From Arachnia propionica (GTDB lineage Bacteria > Actinomycetota > Actinomycetes > Propionibacteriales > Propionibacteriaceae): a DNA stretch of 64,000 bases. The position numbers were made by a program, and so were the translations under genes. The notes below the pieces were generated by a model. It ran no database searches and was not told the origin of the DNA. It saw only the letters and a program-made list of their open reading frames with translations. This document shows positions 1 through 9,405 of the stretch, piece by piece. The stretch covers positions 372,001 to 436,000 of the forward strand of contig NZ_CP146373.1 of the NCBI RefSeq assembly GCF_037055325.1, given 5' to 3'. Every line of letters begins with the position of its first letter. Positions within the stretch are counted from its first letter, which is position 1.

Positions 1-765
1 CCGCGCGTTCAGAGCGCCATCACCAACGGCCAGGCCCAGATCACCGGCAGCTTTACCGCAGAGTCTGCGGCCGAACTCGCCAACATCCTGAAATTCGGCG
101 CGCTGCCCCTCAACTTCGAGCCATCCCAGGTGGAGACGGTCTCTCCCACACTCGGCGGTGAACAGCTCCGTGTCGGCCTGCTCGCAGGCGGTATCGGCCT
201 CGCGCTCGTGATCCTGTACTGTCTCGTCTACTACCGCGGTTTGGGACTTGTGGTGATCGGTTCCCTCGGTGTTGCGGCACTCGCGACCTATGCCTCCATG
301 GTGGTTCTCGGCGAGGCGATGGGATTCACCCTGAACCTCCCGGCCATCGCCGGTGCGATTGTGGCAATCGGTGTGACGGCCGACTCCTTCGTCATCTACT
401 TCGAACGCATTCGTGACGAGATACGTGACGGACGAAGTCTCAGATCCGCACTCATGACGGGGTGGACCAAGGCCAGACCCACGATCCTGGTCGCGGACAT
501 GGTGTCCATCCTGTCTGCCATCGTCCTGTTCATCCTCGCTGTTGGCGGGGTGAAGGGTTTCGCATTCTCCCTCGGCCTGACCACCCTGCTTGACTTGGCG
601 GTCTGCTTCTTCTTCACCAAACCGCTCGTGCAGCTGCTGGGACACACCAAGTTCTTTGGTGAAGGCCATCGGCTCTCGGGTCTTGACGCCAGCCACATGG
701 GTGTCAGCCGAGATTCCCTGCTGGGCCGTCGCAGTCGCCGCACCCACCGCGCCAAGGAGGCCTGA
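1..765 (+). CDS. secD: Protein translocase subunit SecD (3' part)
   Basis: The gene is cut by the left edge of the window; 254 residues are visible in frame 1. SecD works with SecF at the membrane to use the proton gradient for late steps of Sec-dependent export. The first ~40 residues are the end of the periplasmic P1 region (QSAITNGQAQITGSF, then NILKFGALPL), and about five hydrophobic helices follow. The segment AGAIVAIGVTADSFVIYFERIRDE matches the conserved TM4 region of SecD/RND proteins. The tail after the last helix is short and basic. Its TGA overlaps the ATG of secF by one base, so the two are translationally coupled. Identity is secure; the N-terminus lies outside the window. Confidence 0.96.
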   Translation, partial: PRVQSAITNGQAQITGSFTAESAAELANILKFGALPLNFEPSQVETVSPTLGGEQLRVGLLAGGIGLALVILYCLVYYRGLGLVVIGSLGVAALATYASMVVLGEAMGFTLNLPAIAGAIVAIGVTADSFVIYFERIRDEIRDGRSLRSALMTGWTKARPTILVADMVSILSAIVLFILAVGGVKGFAFSLGLTTLLDLAVCFFFTKPLVQLLGHTKFFGEGHRLSGLDASHMGVSRDSLLGRRSRRTHRAKEA

Positions 766-1886
766 TGTCTACCAAACACGGGCTGGCCCACCGCTTCTAT
801 ACGGGCCAGATCTCCTACGACTTCGTCGGGCACAAGAAGTTCTGGTACACGTTCTCAGCCGTGATCCTCGCTGTCTGCTTCTTGGCGGTAGGTTTCAAGG
901 GGCTGGTTCTTGGCATCGACTTCCGGGGCGGAACCGACTTTCAGGTGGCGCTGCCCGTCACCGAGACCACCGTCGACGAGGTACGTGCCAAGGTGGCCGG
1001 TTTCGAGGTCAAGGACCTTGGCGCCCAGGTCTTCTCCCTCGGGGAGAGTGCCGTGCGGATCCAGACGCGCGCTCTCGATCCCGAGGAGACCGTCTCGGTT
1101 CGTACCGCCATCGCCGCGCTGGCAAACGTGAAACCCGCTGACGTCACCTACACGGCGATTGGTGCCTCGTGGGGTGAGCAGATCTCTCGGCAGGCGCTGA
1201 TAGCCCTGACGGTTTTCATAGCGCTCGTGATGGTGCTGATCGGTTTCTGGTTCCGAAACTGGAAGATGTCCCTGGCAGCCGTTATAGCTCTGGCTCACGA
1301 CCTGGTGGTTACCATTGGCATCTATGCCCTGATCGGTTTCACTGTCACTCCTGCGACCGTCATCGGTGTGCTGACCATTCTCGGATACTCCCTCTACGAC
1401 ACCGTGGTGGTCTTCGACCGGGTGACGGAGAACACGAGGAACCTGAAGGACAGCGGGAGGACATACGGGGAATCAGCCAACCTGGCGATCAACCAGGTGC
1501 TGATCCGGTCCCTGAACACCACCCTGATCGGGATCCTGCCGGTCACCGCCCTGCTGATCGGTGGTGCCATGTTGCGCAGTGGTCCTCTCGCCGATCTCGG
1601 CCTAGCGCTGTTCATCGGCATGATCGCTGGTGCCTACTCCTCTATCTTCATCGCCACCCCGCTGCTGGTGCAGATGAAAGAACGGGAACCTGACCAGATC
1701 GCCCACCGCGCATCACTGGCGCGCAAGGCCGAACGTGCGACCGCCAAGGCCGAACGCAAACTGTCCAGGGAGACAACCGACGACAAGGAGGACGTCTCGG
1801 GCAGCGAGGCCGTCGTCGCCTCGGGAACACGCAGACAACAGCGCAGCAACCTGTCGCGCGAGCAGAGGAAGCGTCAGAAGCGATGA
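765..1886 (+). CDS. secF: Protein translocase subunit SecF
   Basis: 373 residues, the usual size for SecF. It is the partner of SecD in the SecDF proton-driven export motor. Visible features are an N-terminal helix, the head motif GIDFRGGTDFQV around residues 50-60, and five further helices. The segment TILGYSLYDTVVVFDRVTEN is the hallmark SecF region. The C-terminal ~75 residues are a charged, basic cytoplasmic tail rich in Arg, Lys and Ser. The start ATG overlaps the secD stop (TGATG), and its own stop overlaps the apt start (ATGA), so secD-secF-apt read as one coupled operon. Confidence 0.97.
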   Translation: MSTKHGLAHRFYTGQISYDFVGHKKFWYTFSAVILAVCFLAVGFKGLVLGIDFRGGTDFQVALPVTETTVDEVRAKVAGFEVKDLGAQVFSLGESAVRIQTRALDPEETVSVRTAIAALANVKPADVTYTAIGASWGEQISRQALIALTVFIALVMVLIGFWFRNWKMSLAAVIALAHDLVVTIGIYALIGFTVTPATVIGVLTILGYSLYDTVVVFDRVTENTRNLKDSGRTYGESANLAINQVLIRSLNTTLIGILPVTALLIGGAMLRSGPLADLGLALFIGMIAGAYSSIFIATPLLVQMKEREPDQIAHRASLARKAERATAKAERKLSRETTDDKEDVSGSEAVVASGTRRQQRSNLSREQRKRQKR

Positions 1887-2404
1887 GCTTGATTTCCTCC
1901 CTGATCGCGGACGTACCGGACTGGCCCAAACCCGGGGTGGTCTTCAAAGACATCACCCCATTGCTGGCCTCCCCCGAGGGTCTCCGGCAAGCGGTTGACG
2001 CAATTGTGGCGTCAGCTCCCGAGGCCATTGACGTGGTGGTTGGTATGGAAGCTCGGGGATTCATCTTTGCCACCCCCGTTGCCCTGGCCCTCGGAGCCGG
2101 GTTCGTGCCGGTCCGGAAACCAGGGAAGTTGCCACGTCCTGTGTTAAGCGAATCCTTCGATCTCGAATACGGCACGGCGACCCTCACCATGCACGCGGAT
2201 GCCCTCGTCGCGGGGGCACGTGTGCTCATCGTGGATGACGTGCTCGCCACCGGAGGCACCATCGCCGCCACGGCAGCATTGCTGAAACGACTCGGAGCAG
2301 AGCTTGTGCACGTGAGCGTGCTCCTCGAGCTCACAGCCCTCGGTGGCAGGGAAAAGCTTGCTGAGCAGGGAATCAGTAGTTGTTCGGCGGTTCTGACGAG
2401 CTAG
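1883..2404 (+). CDS. apt: Adenine phosphoribosyltransferase
   Basis: 173 residues, the normal length. The enzyme converts adenine plus PRPP to AMP in purine salvage. The N-terminal block SLIADVPDWPKPGVVFKDITPL and the PRPP-binding loop VLIVDDVLATGGT (residues ~113-125) identify the family. The start ATG overlaps the secF stop by four bases (ATGA). The secDF-apt-relA order is common in actinobacteria. Here a potassium channel gene follows before relA. Confidence 0.96.
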   Translation: MSLISSLIADVPDWPKPGVVFKDITPLLASPEGLRQAVDAIVASAPEAIDVVVGMEARGFIFATPVALALGAGFVPVRKPGKLPRPVLSESFDLEYGTATLTMHADALVAGARVLIVDDVLATGGTIAATAALLKRLGAELVHVSVLLELTALGGREKLAEQGISSCSAVLTS

Positions 2405-2408
2405 GGCC

Positions 2409-3476
2409 GTGGGCAGACTGAGGAAGCGGGTTCCCAAGGGGTATGCCACCTCAATGGTGAGCATGCCTCGTCCGCAGGTCCAGCCGCTGCGTGAGCTCGG
2501 CAAACGAGGTGTGCTGGCGCTCCTGCTGTTGATGATCAGCACCTTTGTTGTGTGGCTGGACCGCGATTCTTACATCGACAACAGCCGCCACGACGGGGTT
2601 AGTTTCATCGATGCTCTGTACTACTCAACGGTCACAATGACCACCACGGGTTACGGCGACATCACCCCTCTTGCCCCGCACGCCCGGCTCCTGAATGCGA
2701 TCCTCATCACCCCGATGCGTGTCGGCTTCCTGGTGCTGTTGGTCGGTACCACCATCGCTGTGCTGGCCGATGAGGGCAGCCGCGCCATCCGTGACCTGCA
2801 GTGGAGGCAGAAAATGCGCAATCACGTTGTCGTGATCGGCTACGGCACGAAGGGCCGCAGCGCAATCAACACTCTTCGTCGTCACGGGGAACCGGACGAC
2901 CGGATCGTCGTCATTGACAGCAGTGACGTCGCGGTGAATGAAGCCAACCTCGACGGGTTGGCCTCCTTTCTGGGGGATGCGACACGCCGTGATCTGTTGC
3001 GGCGGGCCGAGGTGTCCAAAGCCCGGAAGATCATCATTTGTTTGTCCCGCGACGATGCCGCTATTCTCACCACGCTCACCGCCAGGCAGCTCAACCCCGG
3101 GGCCAGCATCATCGTCAGCGTTCGTGAGAAGGACAACGTTGCCTTGGTCCGCCAGTCGGGTGCCACGTCTGTGGTGACCTCCTCGGACACGGTTGGACGG
3201 CTGCTCGGCCTGTCGGCGGTTGGCCCGGAGCTCGGAGCCATCATCCAGGATTTGCTGACTGCAGGAACAGGCCTGGAGGTTCAGCAACGACAGGCGATAC
3301 CTAGTGAGGTAGGACGGTCCCCGAACGATGTCAAGGGGGAGCAGGTCATCGGAATTATCCGCAACGGAACTCTGCGGCGTTTCTACGATTCCACGGCGTC
3401 TAGTATCCAGACCGGTGATCAACTGATCGTCGTGCGTCGTGCGGAACGACCCAACCTGCGAGACACCGATGACTGA
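2409..3476 (+). CDS. Two-TM potassium channel with TrkA-N/RCK domain
   Basis: 355 residues. A first hydrophobic helix (VLALLLLMISTFVVWL) is followed by a pore loop with the K+ selectivity filter TTTGYGD and a second helix (VGFLVLLVGTTIAVLA). A TrkA-N Rossmann domain begins at HVVVIGYGTKGRSAINTLRR (GxGxxG motif), with a TrkA-C-like tail. It should form a tetrameric RCK-gated K+ channel in the membrane. The chosen GTG lies four bases after the apt stop; an internal ATG ~15 codons later is also possible. Its position between apt and relA is unusual, and which ligand gates it cannot be told from sequence. Confidence 0.88.
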   Translation: MGRLRKRVPKGYATSMVSMPRPQVQPLRELGKRGVLALLLLMISTFVVWLDRDSYIDNSRHDGVSFIDALYYSTVTMTTTGYGDITPLAPHARLLNAILITPMRVGFLVLLVGTTIAVLADEGSRAIRDLQWRQKMRNHVVVIGYGTKGRSAINTLRRHGEPDDRIVVIDSSDVAVNEANLDGLASFLGDATRRDLLRRAEVSKARKIIICLSRDDAAILTTLTARQLNPGASIIVSVREKDNVALVRQSGATSVVTSSDTVGRLLGLSAVGPELGAIIQDLLTAGTGLEVQQRQAIPSEVGRSPNDVKGEQVIGIIRNGTLRRFYDSTASSIQTGDQLIVVRRAERPNLRDTDD

Positions 3477-3500
3477 GCCAGACATCTGCGTCGATCGCAC

Positions 3501-3506
3501 TAAACT
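3501..3506 (+). promoter_or_regulatory. -10 element TAAACT for a leaderless relA transcript
   Basis: TAAACT fits the TAnnnT consensus and ends six bases before the relA ATG, with no Shine-Dalgarno sequence between. This spacing puts the predicted transcription start on or next to the start codon. The -35 region is not obvious. Confidence 0.55.
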
Positions 3507-3512
3507 TTCACT

Positions 3513-5792
3513 ATGGCTGAGCAGGTGACGCACCAAGGAGCATTGCGACGCCTGACCAGCGGACCGGAACAGCCGCGGCTTCGAATGCGGCACCGTTTGG
3601 CCAGGCTGGGGGCCGTCAGACCTCGTTCCGCCGTGCTCGATCCTCTTTTCAAGATCATCAAGGCGAGCCATCCCAAGGCTGATCTGTCGCTGATCGAGCA
3701 TGCTTATCGCACTGCGGAACAGCTTCACCGGGGGCAGAAACGCAAGTCCGGGGATCCCTACATCACCCATCCGCTGGCAGTGGCCACCATCCTCGCTGAG
3801 CTGGGCATGACTGAACCCGTGCTGGTCGCTGCTCTGCTGCACGACACGGTCGAGGACACCGAGTACACGCTCGATCAGTTGCGCGAAGAGTTCACCGACG
3901 AGGTTGCCCGGATGGTGGACGGGGTCACGAAACTGGACAAGGTGACCTATGGCGAAACTGCCAAAGCCGAAACAATCCGGAAGATGATCATGGCCACCTC
4001 CGAAGAGGTGCGGGTCCTTGTGATCAAACTTGCTGATCGTCTCCACAACATGCGAACCATCGGTTTTCTCCGCCCCGACAAACAAGTCAGGATCGCCACG
4101 GAAACCCTCAATATTTTCGCCCCGCTGGCCCACCGGCTGGGCATGAACACCGTCAAATGGGAGTTGGAGGATCTATCCTTCCAAGCCATCGAGCCCAAGG
4201 TGTACTCAGAGATCGCGGACCTTGTGGCCCAGCAGGCACCGGGACGGGAACGCTATCTGCGGGATTTGATTGCGCAGTTCAAACAGCTAATGGCGGACAA
4301 CAAGATCAAGGCGACCATCTACGGTCGACCCAAACACTTCTACTCGATCTATCAGAAGATGATGGTCCGGGGTCGTGATTTCGCCGATATCTACGATCTC
4401 ATCGGGTTGCGGGTGCTGGTCGACAACGTGCGGGACTGCTACGGCGTGCTCGGGGTTGCTCATTCCAAGTGGAAACCGATCCCGGGCAGGTTCAAGGATT
4501 ACATCGCGAACCCGAAATTCAATATGTACCAGTCCCTGCACACCACAGTGCTTGGAGATCGAGGCGAACCTGTTGAGCTGCAGATTCGCACCCACGAGAT
4601 GCACCGTCGTGCCGAGTACGGCGTCGCGGCGCACTGGAAGTACAAGGAGAATTTGCGCAATGGGGTCACCCCCGAAGAGGCGGGGTTGCGCGCCATGCAC
4701 CAGCTCGGGGTGATGAGCAAGGAAACCGAGGACCCGACGGAATTCCTCGACTCGGTGCTGTTCGAGATCAACTCCGATGAAATCTACGTGTTCACCCCGA
4801 AAGGTGAGGTGAACGCCCTGCCGGTGGGCGCGACTCCTGTAGATTTCGCCTTCTCGGTGCACACAGAGGTCGGGTATCGCTGTATCGGTGCCCGGGTGAA
4901 CGGTCGCCTGGTGGCACTGTCGACGAAACTTGCCCAGGGCGACAAAGTGGAGATTCTCACCTCGAAATCCCCGAATGCCGGGCCGAGTCGCGATTGGCTT
5001 GGGTTTGTCGCCACCAGCCGTGCCCGTCAGAAGATCAAGCAGTACTTTTCTCGAGAACGTCGTGACGAGGCGATCGAGGACGGTAAGGAGATGTTGGCGA
5101 GGCGGCTTCGGCGTACTGGTTTGCCGATGCAGCGTCTCCTCACCCTGGAGAACCTCACCGCTGTCGCCAACGAACTGCGCCACGCGGATGTCTCCGGTCT
5201 CTACAAAGCGATAGGAGAGGGACAGATCGGCGCCCAGGCCGTGGTCACCCACCTGATAGAACTCGTCGGGGGCGAGGACGAGGCCGTGGAGACCATCACC
5301 GAGGACGAGGGGATGCGAAATTCCCGGAGACGTCCCCGCGCCACGGAACCCCGCGTGCTGGTGGATGACGACCCGACAATGGTCGTCAAACTGGCACGTT
5401 GTTGCCACCCGATCCCTGGGGATGTGATCACGGGCTTCGTCACCCGGACCGATGGGGTGTCAGTGCACCGTGCCGACTGCACGAACGTTCCCGCCCTGCA
5501 AGAAACCCCGGAGAGGCTGGTGAAGGTCGCCTGGGACAAGACAGAAGGCGGGCAATTCCCCGTCACGATCCAGGTCGAAGGCATTGACCGGGCGGGACTG
5601 TTGGCGGATGTCAGCCGAGTGATCTCAGACCTGCACGTCGATATTCTCGAGGCCACGTTGACCTCGGGGCGCAACAAGAAATTCTCCGGAAGGCTCACCT
5701 TCGAGTCACCGGACCCAAGACACCTGAACCACGTCCTGAAGCAGGTACGGCGGGTTCCCGGGGTCTATGACGCCTTCCGCACGAATTCCTGA
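3513..5792 (+). CDS. relA: Bifunctional (p)ppGpp synthetase/hydrolase
   Basis: 759 residues, a full-length Rel. It makes and degrades the stringent-response alarmone (p)ppGpp. The N-terminal hydrolase HD domain holds LLHDTVEDTEYT near residue 110 (HDxxED intact). The synthetase domain holds RPKHFYSIYQKM near 271 and FNMYQSLHTTVLG near 338. TGS (DEIYVFTPKGEVNALPVGATPVD), a Cys-containing helical region (LARCCHPIPGD) and a C-terminal ACT domain (VTIQVEGIDRAGLLADVSRV) follow. Both catalytic sites look intact. It has its own probable leaderless promoter rather than strict dependence on the channel gene upstream. Confidence 0.97.
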   Translation: MAEQVTHQGALRRLTSGPEQPRLRMRHRLARLGAVRPRSAVLDPLFKIIKASHPKADLSLIEHAYRTAEQLHRGQKRKSGDPYITHPLAVATILAELGMTEPVLVAALLHDTVEDTEYTLDQLREEFTDEVARMVDGVTKLDKVTYGETAKAETIRKMIMATSEEVRVLVIKLADRLHNMRTIGFLRPDKQVRIATETLNIFAPLAHRLGMNTVKWELEDLSFQAIEPKVYSEIADLVAQQAPGRERYLRDLIAQFKQLMADNKIKATIYGRPKHFYSIYQKMMVRGRDFADIYDLIGLRVLVDNVRDCYGVLGVAHSKWKPIPGRFKDYIANPKFNMYQSLHTTVLGDRGEPVELQIRTHEMHRRAEYGVAAHWKYKENLRNGVTPEEAGLRAMHQLGVMSKETEDPTEFLDSVLFEINSDEIYVFTPKGEVNALPVGATPVDFAFSVHTEVGYRCIGARVNGRLVALSTKLAQGDKVEILTSKSPNAGPSRDWLGFVATSRARQKIKQYFSRERRDEAIEDGKEMLARRLRRTGLPMQRLLTLENLTAVANELRHADVSGLYKAIGEGQIGAQAVVTHLIELVGGEDEAVETITEDEGMRNSRRRPRATEPRVLVDDDPTMVVKLARCCHPIPGDVITGFVTRTDGVSVHRADCTNVPALQETPERLVKVAWDKTEGGQFPVTIQVEGIDRAGLLADVSRVISDLHVDILEATLTSGRNKKFSGRLTFESPDPRHLNHVLKQVRRVPGVYDAFRTNS

Positions 5793-5885
5793 CACCAGGA
5801 GGGCCAGTTCTTCTCCTCCAGAGGCCACGATCCTCGGCTTCGCACGCGTAGGGCGGATACGAACGGCCACCCGGCAGACCCCAGA

Positions 5886-5928
5886 GATCGGGTCCTCTCC
5901 CTTAGCACGTGAGGGAGAGGACCCGATC
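5886..5928. terminator. Bidirectional hairpin between convergent relA and the DUF349 gene
   Basis: A perfect 17-bp inverted repeat (arms 5886-5902 and 5912-5928) encloses a 9-nt loop, in the gap between the convergent ends of relA and the DUF349 gene. A short T-containing stretch follows on the plus side. It should stop transcription from both sides. Confidence 0.8.
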
Positions 5929-5936
5929 GTGTTTGC

Positions 5937-7184
5937 TTACATGTCCTGGAAATCCTGAAGGGTTTGCCGGGCCTGGTCCAACCAGGATGTGTAGGTCTCC
6001 AGCGATGTGCGCACATCCTTCGCTTTGCGCGCATCACCTGCGGCCTCCGCCGCCTCAAGATCCTTGGTGAGCTTGTCCACCTGCGACTGGAACAAGGCAA
6101 CGGTGTCCTCTGCACGTTTACGGGCTTCGGGATCGGTGCGGCGCCAGCGCTCGGCCTCCAATTCGCTGACCCGGTCGGAAAGTTTCCTGACCCGAGAATC
6201 AAGGTCACGCATGGCTGCCCGAGGTACGTGACCGATTTCGGAGAACTTGGACAAGAATCCACGAAGAGTGCTCTTGGCGGCGTCGACATCCGTCACCCCC
6301 TCGAGGTCTCGTTCTGCCTGTTCCAGAAGTGCGGTTTTTGTCCTGAGGTTCTCCGCCTGCGCATCATCCGCGGCGTGCTGGGCAGCTGAGCGGGCGTTGA
6401 AGAATGTGTCCTGTAGGGCGTGGAACCTGGCCCACAGGGATTCGTCGTCTGCCCTCCGGGCGGATCCGGCTGCCTTCCAACGAGCCATCAGATCGCGGAA
6501 AGCGCCCGAGGTTGGCCCCCAATCAGTGGATTCGGCCAAGGGAGTGGCCTCCTCGATGATTTCTTCCTTGAGGCGTTTCGCCTCGTCGCGGCGTGCGTTC
6601 AGCTCGGAGAAATGAGCCTTGCGTCGGCGTGTGTATTGGGTGCGTGCCGAGCTGAACCGGTGCCATAGGTCGTTGTCGGTGGTGCGGTCGACGCGGGGCA
6701 GCGCCTTCCACTCCTCCAGAAGCTCCCGGAATCGATCCACTCCGTGGCGCCAGTCGTTGCCACCTGCCAGGGACTCGGCCTCGTCCACCATCGCCTGTTT
6801 GGCGGCGATAGTGGACGCGTTCTGCTCTGCGCGGGCAGCCTTGCGCGTCTCGATCTGAGCCGGGAGCAGCTCCTCGAGAGCGTCCAATCGGGCTGCGAGG
6901 GCCGCAAGATCACCAACGGCATTCGCCTCTGTGACGGTGGCGCGAGTGGTGGCAATGGCCTTGTGCGCATCCTCGGGGGACATAGCCTGGGCCTCCACGC
7001 GGGAGACGAGCAGAGTCACCTCAGCGGCTAGGTTCTCATAGCGTCGTGTGTAGAACGTCAAAGCCTCCTCAGCGGTGGAATCGGGGATCTGCCCGACACT
7101 TCTCTCTGTGTCACCGACGCGAACATAGACGGTGCCGTCCGGATCGACACGACCAAAGTCCGCGGGCGCTTGCTGTTGACTCAT
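5937..7184 (-). CDS. DUF349 domain protein, coiled-coil rich
   Basis: About 415 residues, made almost entirely of charged alpha-helices. Repeated blocks of the type W..a...WKALPRVDR.....LW.RF..A (for example DWRHGVDRFRELLEEWKALP and DWGPTSGAFRDLMARWKAAG) are the DUF349 repeats. The biochemical role of this widespread actinobacterial family is unknown. The ATG at 7184 is preferred over an in-frame GTG two codons upstream, because a TAGATT -10 element sits six bases before it, suggesting a leaderless message. The gene is divergent from the metallo-hydrolase gene and convergent with relA. Confidence 0.88.
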   Translation of the reverse strand: MSQQQAPADFGRVDPDGTVYVRVGDTERSVGQIPDSTAEEALTFYTRRYENLAAEVTLLVSRVEAQAMSPEDAHKAIATTRATVTEANAVGDLAALAARLDALEELLPAQIETRKAARAEQNASTIAAKQAMVDEAESLAGGNDWRHGVDRFRELLEEWKALPRVDRTTDNDLWHRFSSARTQYTRRRKAHFSELNARRDEAKRLKEEIIEEATPLAESTDWGPTSGAFRDLMARWKAAGSARRADDESLWARFHALQDTFFNARSAAQHAADDAQAENLRTKTALLEQAERDLEGVTDVDAAKSTLRGFLSKFSEIGHVPRAAMRDLDSRVRKLSDRVSELEAERWRRTDPEARKRAEDTVALFQSQVDKLTKDLEAAEAAGDARKAKDVRTSLETYTSWLDQARQTLQDFQDM

Positions 7185-7190
7185 GCACAC

Positions 7191-7196
7191 AATCTA
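7191..7196 (-). promoter_or_regulatory. -10 element TAGATT for the DUF349 gene
   Basis: On the minus strand, TAGATT is followed by exactly six bases and then ATG, with no ribosome-binding site. This matches the leaderless arrangement seen at several other genes in the window. Confidence 0.55.
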
Positions 7197-7275
7197 GCGG
7201 GCAAATCCTTCAGGGGACAGGGCGGGTGCGAAGGTTCCGCGAAACCTTTTTGTGCACACCCCCGGATCGCTGCCA

Positions 7276-7281
7276 TACAGT
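7276..7281 (+). promoter_or_regulatory. -10 element TACAGT for the metallo-hydrolase gene
   Basis: TACAGT ends seven bases before the GTG at 7289, and no Shine-Dalgarno sequence lies between. A TTGTGC at 7251-7256 could serve as a weak -35 with 19-bp spacing. This site is the main reason for choosing the GTG start. Confidence 0.55.
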
Positions 7282-7288
7282 TGGGCGC

Positions 7289-7966
7289 GTGCGCATTGAG
7301 ACCATTCCCGTTTCCCCGTGGACCGCGAACTGCTACCTCATCGCGGCTGATCCGGATGAGAACGGCTGTCTTGTCGTCGATCCGGGCGTGAAGGGATCCG
7401 AGCTGGTCTCTGCCGCCCTGAATCGTCTCGGTTGGCATCCGGAGGTCATCCTGTGCACACACGGACATCTCGATCACGTCGGTGATGCTGCGACCCTGGC
7501 GGCCGTATGGGACGTTCCTGTTCGATGCGCGAAAGCCGACCAGGAGATGCTCACCCGGCCTTCCGCAGGATTGGGAACCCGGTTGGTGCCCCTGATACGG
7601 CAGCTCCTCGGCGAGGATCTGCTGGAGCGTCCTGCCGACTTGCGGGACCATGAGGTCTTCCAGGTCCCCTGCGGGCTTGAAATCAGACCTCACATCGCTC
7701 CGGGCCATACCCCCGGATCGACACTCCTGGAAGTCGGGGACGACACCGGGAAGGTGTTGTTGACTGGAGACGTGATCTTCCGAGGCACCATTGGGCGTAC
7801 CGATCTTCCCGGAGGGGATCTGGAACAGATGCGTATCACCCTGCGCCGAATCGTCGAGACCTTCCCCGACGAGACCGTACTGTTGCCCGGACATGGGGAA
7901 CCCACCACCGTCGGGACCGAAAAACTTCACAATCCCTACCTGCAAGCTGATTTCTTGAAGGATTGA
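7289..7966 (+). CDS. Metallo-beta-lactamase-fold hydrolase (glyoxalase II-like)
   Basis: 225 residues from the GTG start. The metal-binding motif THGHLDH (HxHxDH), APGHTPGS, GDVIF and PGHGEPT appear in the order expected for a two-metal glyoxalase II-like hydrolase. The substrate may be a thioester such as a lactoyl-thiol, but this is not determined by sequence. An upstream open extension is rejected because family similarity begins at MRIETIPVSPWTANCYLI and a -10 element lies just before. The gene is three bases upstream of hisS, so the two are probably co-transcribed. In many actinobacteria a hydrolase of this family sits next to hisS. Confidence 0.88.
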   Translation: MRIETIPVSPWTANCYLIAADPDENGCLVVDPGVKGSELVSAALNRLGWHPEVILCTHGHLDHVGDAATLAAVWDVPVRCAKADQEMLTRPSAGLGTRLVPLIRQLLGEDLLERPADLRDHEVFQVPCGLEIRPHIAPGHTPGSTLLEVGDDTGKVLLTGDVIFRGTIGRTDLPGGDLEQMRITLRRIVETFPDETVLLPGHGEPTTVGTEKLHNPYLQADFLKD

Positions 7967-7969
7967 GCC

Positions 7970-9301
7970 ATGGCACGCCCTACACCGATCTCCGGTTTCC
8001 CCGAGTTCCTTCCAACCGGGCGCCTGGTGGAGAACCAGGTGCTCGCAGCCATCACATCCACCTTCGAACTCCATGGCTTTGCTCCCATTGAGACCCGGGC
8101 CGTCGAACCCCTCGAGCAACTGGCCCGCAAGGGGGAGATTGACAAGGAGATCTACGTCGTCAGGCGCCTGCATGCACAGGAAGGGGAAGCGGATGAACTC
8201 GGCCTCCACTTCGACCTGACGGTGCCTTTCGCCCGCTATGTGCTGGAGCATTCAGGGCACCTGAACTTTCCCTTCCGCCGCTACCAGGTGCAGAAGGTCT
8301 GGCGTGGTGAACGTCCGCAGGAAGGACGCTATCGGGAATTCACCCAGGCCGACATCGACATCGTAGGACGCGACCAGCTGGCCGACCACCACGACGTCGA
8401 GATCCCCCTAGTGGCCTTGGACGTCTTCGGGAAACTGCACCGGGACATGGGGCTGCCGCCGGTGAGTATCAGGGTCAACAACCGGAAACTCTCGGAGGGG
8501 TTCTACCGGGGACTCGGGATCGAAGACACTGCAGCCGTGCTTCAGCGCGTCGACAAGTACGACAAAGTGGGGCCGGATGTTGTGGTCGAACTGTTGACCG
8601 AGCAGGTGGGACTGGGGCAAACCCAGGCCCGTGCCTGCGTCGCTCTGGCGGGTATCAGCTCCGAGGACGAGTCCTTCGTCGATCAAGTGCAGGCCCTGGG
8701 CGTCACCCACGAGATGCTGGAGGAGGGCCTGACGGATCTTGCCTCGCTCATCAGGATCGCACGCGGTGCCGAAGCGGGTCGGGTGGTGGCGGATCTCAGG
8801 ATCGCGCGGGGACTCGACTACTACACGGGTACCGTCTACGAAACTTTGCTGCTGGGCTCGGAGAAACTCGGTTCCGTGGCATCGGGTGGTCGGTACGATT
8901 CCTTGGCTAGCGATGGGAGAACGACCTTCCCCGGAGTCGGGTATTCCTTCGGCGTCACCCGGATACTTGCCCCCTTGATCGGCAAGGGCGTCTTGAGTGC
9001 CACCCGCAGCGTCCCGTCGGCGGTCCTGGTGGCGGTCGATGCGGAAGAGACCCGAGATCGGGCGATATCCGTGGCACGCAGACTGAGACAACGCGGCATC
9101 GCGTGTGAGGTCGCCCCTAGGGCCGACAAGTTCGGGCGCCAGATCCGGTTCGCCGAACGCAGAGGAATTCCGTTCGTCTGGTTCGGAGCCGGTCTTGAGG
9201 ATTCGGTCAAGGACATCCGCTCGGGGGAGCAGCTACCGGCAGATCCGGATGCCTGGTTGCCACCGATTGAGGACACTGCCCCGCGGGTCGTCCGAGGCTG
9301 A
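7970..9301 (+). CDS. hisS: Histidyl-tRNA synthetase
   Basis: 443 residues, class II synthetase of normal size. It charges tRNA-His. Class II motif 2 is visible ([25 protein letters not shown]), as is the histidine-binding signature [12 protein letters not shown] and a glycine-rich motif 3 region. A C-terminal anticodon-binding fold follows ([22 protein letters not shown]). The ATG follows a GAAGGA ribosome-binding site and lies three bases after the stop of the preceding hydrolase. No T-box or other leader is present. Confidence 0.97.
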   Translation: MARPTPISGFPEFLPTGRLVENQVLAAITSTFELHGFAPIETRAVEPLEQLARKGEIDKEIYVVRRLHAQEGEADELGLHFDLTVPFARYVLEHSGHLNFPFRRYQVQKVWRGERPQEGRYREFTQADIDIVGRDQLADHHDVEIPLVALDVFGKLHRDMGLPPVSIRVNNRKLSEGFYRGLGIEDTAAVLQRVDKYDKVGPDVVVELLTEQVGLGQTQARACVALAGISSEDESFVDQVQALGVTHEMLEEGLTDLASLIRIARGAEAGRVVADLRIARGLDYYTGTVYETLLLGSEKLGSVASGGRYDSLASDGRTTFPGVGYSFGVTRILAPLIGKGVLSATRSVPSAVLVAVDAEETRDRAISVARRLRQRGIACEVAPRADKFGRQIRFAERRGIPFVWFGAGLEDSVKDIRSGEQLPADPDAWLPPIEDTAPRVVRG

Positions 9302-9347
9302 ACATTTCATGCTGGAAAGGCAATCACATCAAGACGACATGCCCGGG

Positions 9348-9353
9348 TAGGAT
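9348..9353 (+). promoter_or_regulatory. Probable -10 element TAGGAT upstream of aspS
   Basis: TAGGAT lies in the 104-bp gap between hisS and aspS, about 52 bases before the aspS ATG. It would give a leader of ~45 nt that includes the GAGAGGAAA ribosome-binding site. No clear -35 is visible. Confidence 0.35.
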
Positions 9354-9405
9354 TCGTCGCTGGCTGGCTGTACCGTCCACGCGGCCGGAGAAGAGAGGAA
9401 ACTGC

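Noticed and set aside
7046-7288. N-terminal extension of the metallo-hydrolase
   Set aside because: It lies opposite the DUF349 gene, and the family similarity and -10 element support the GTG at 7289.
9302-9405. T-box leader before aspS
   Set aside because: No specifier loop or antiterminator consensus is present in the short gap.
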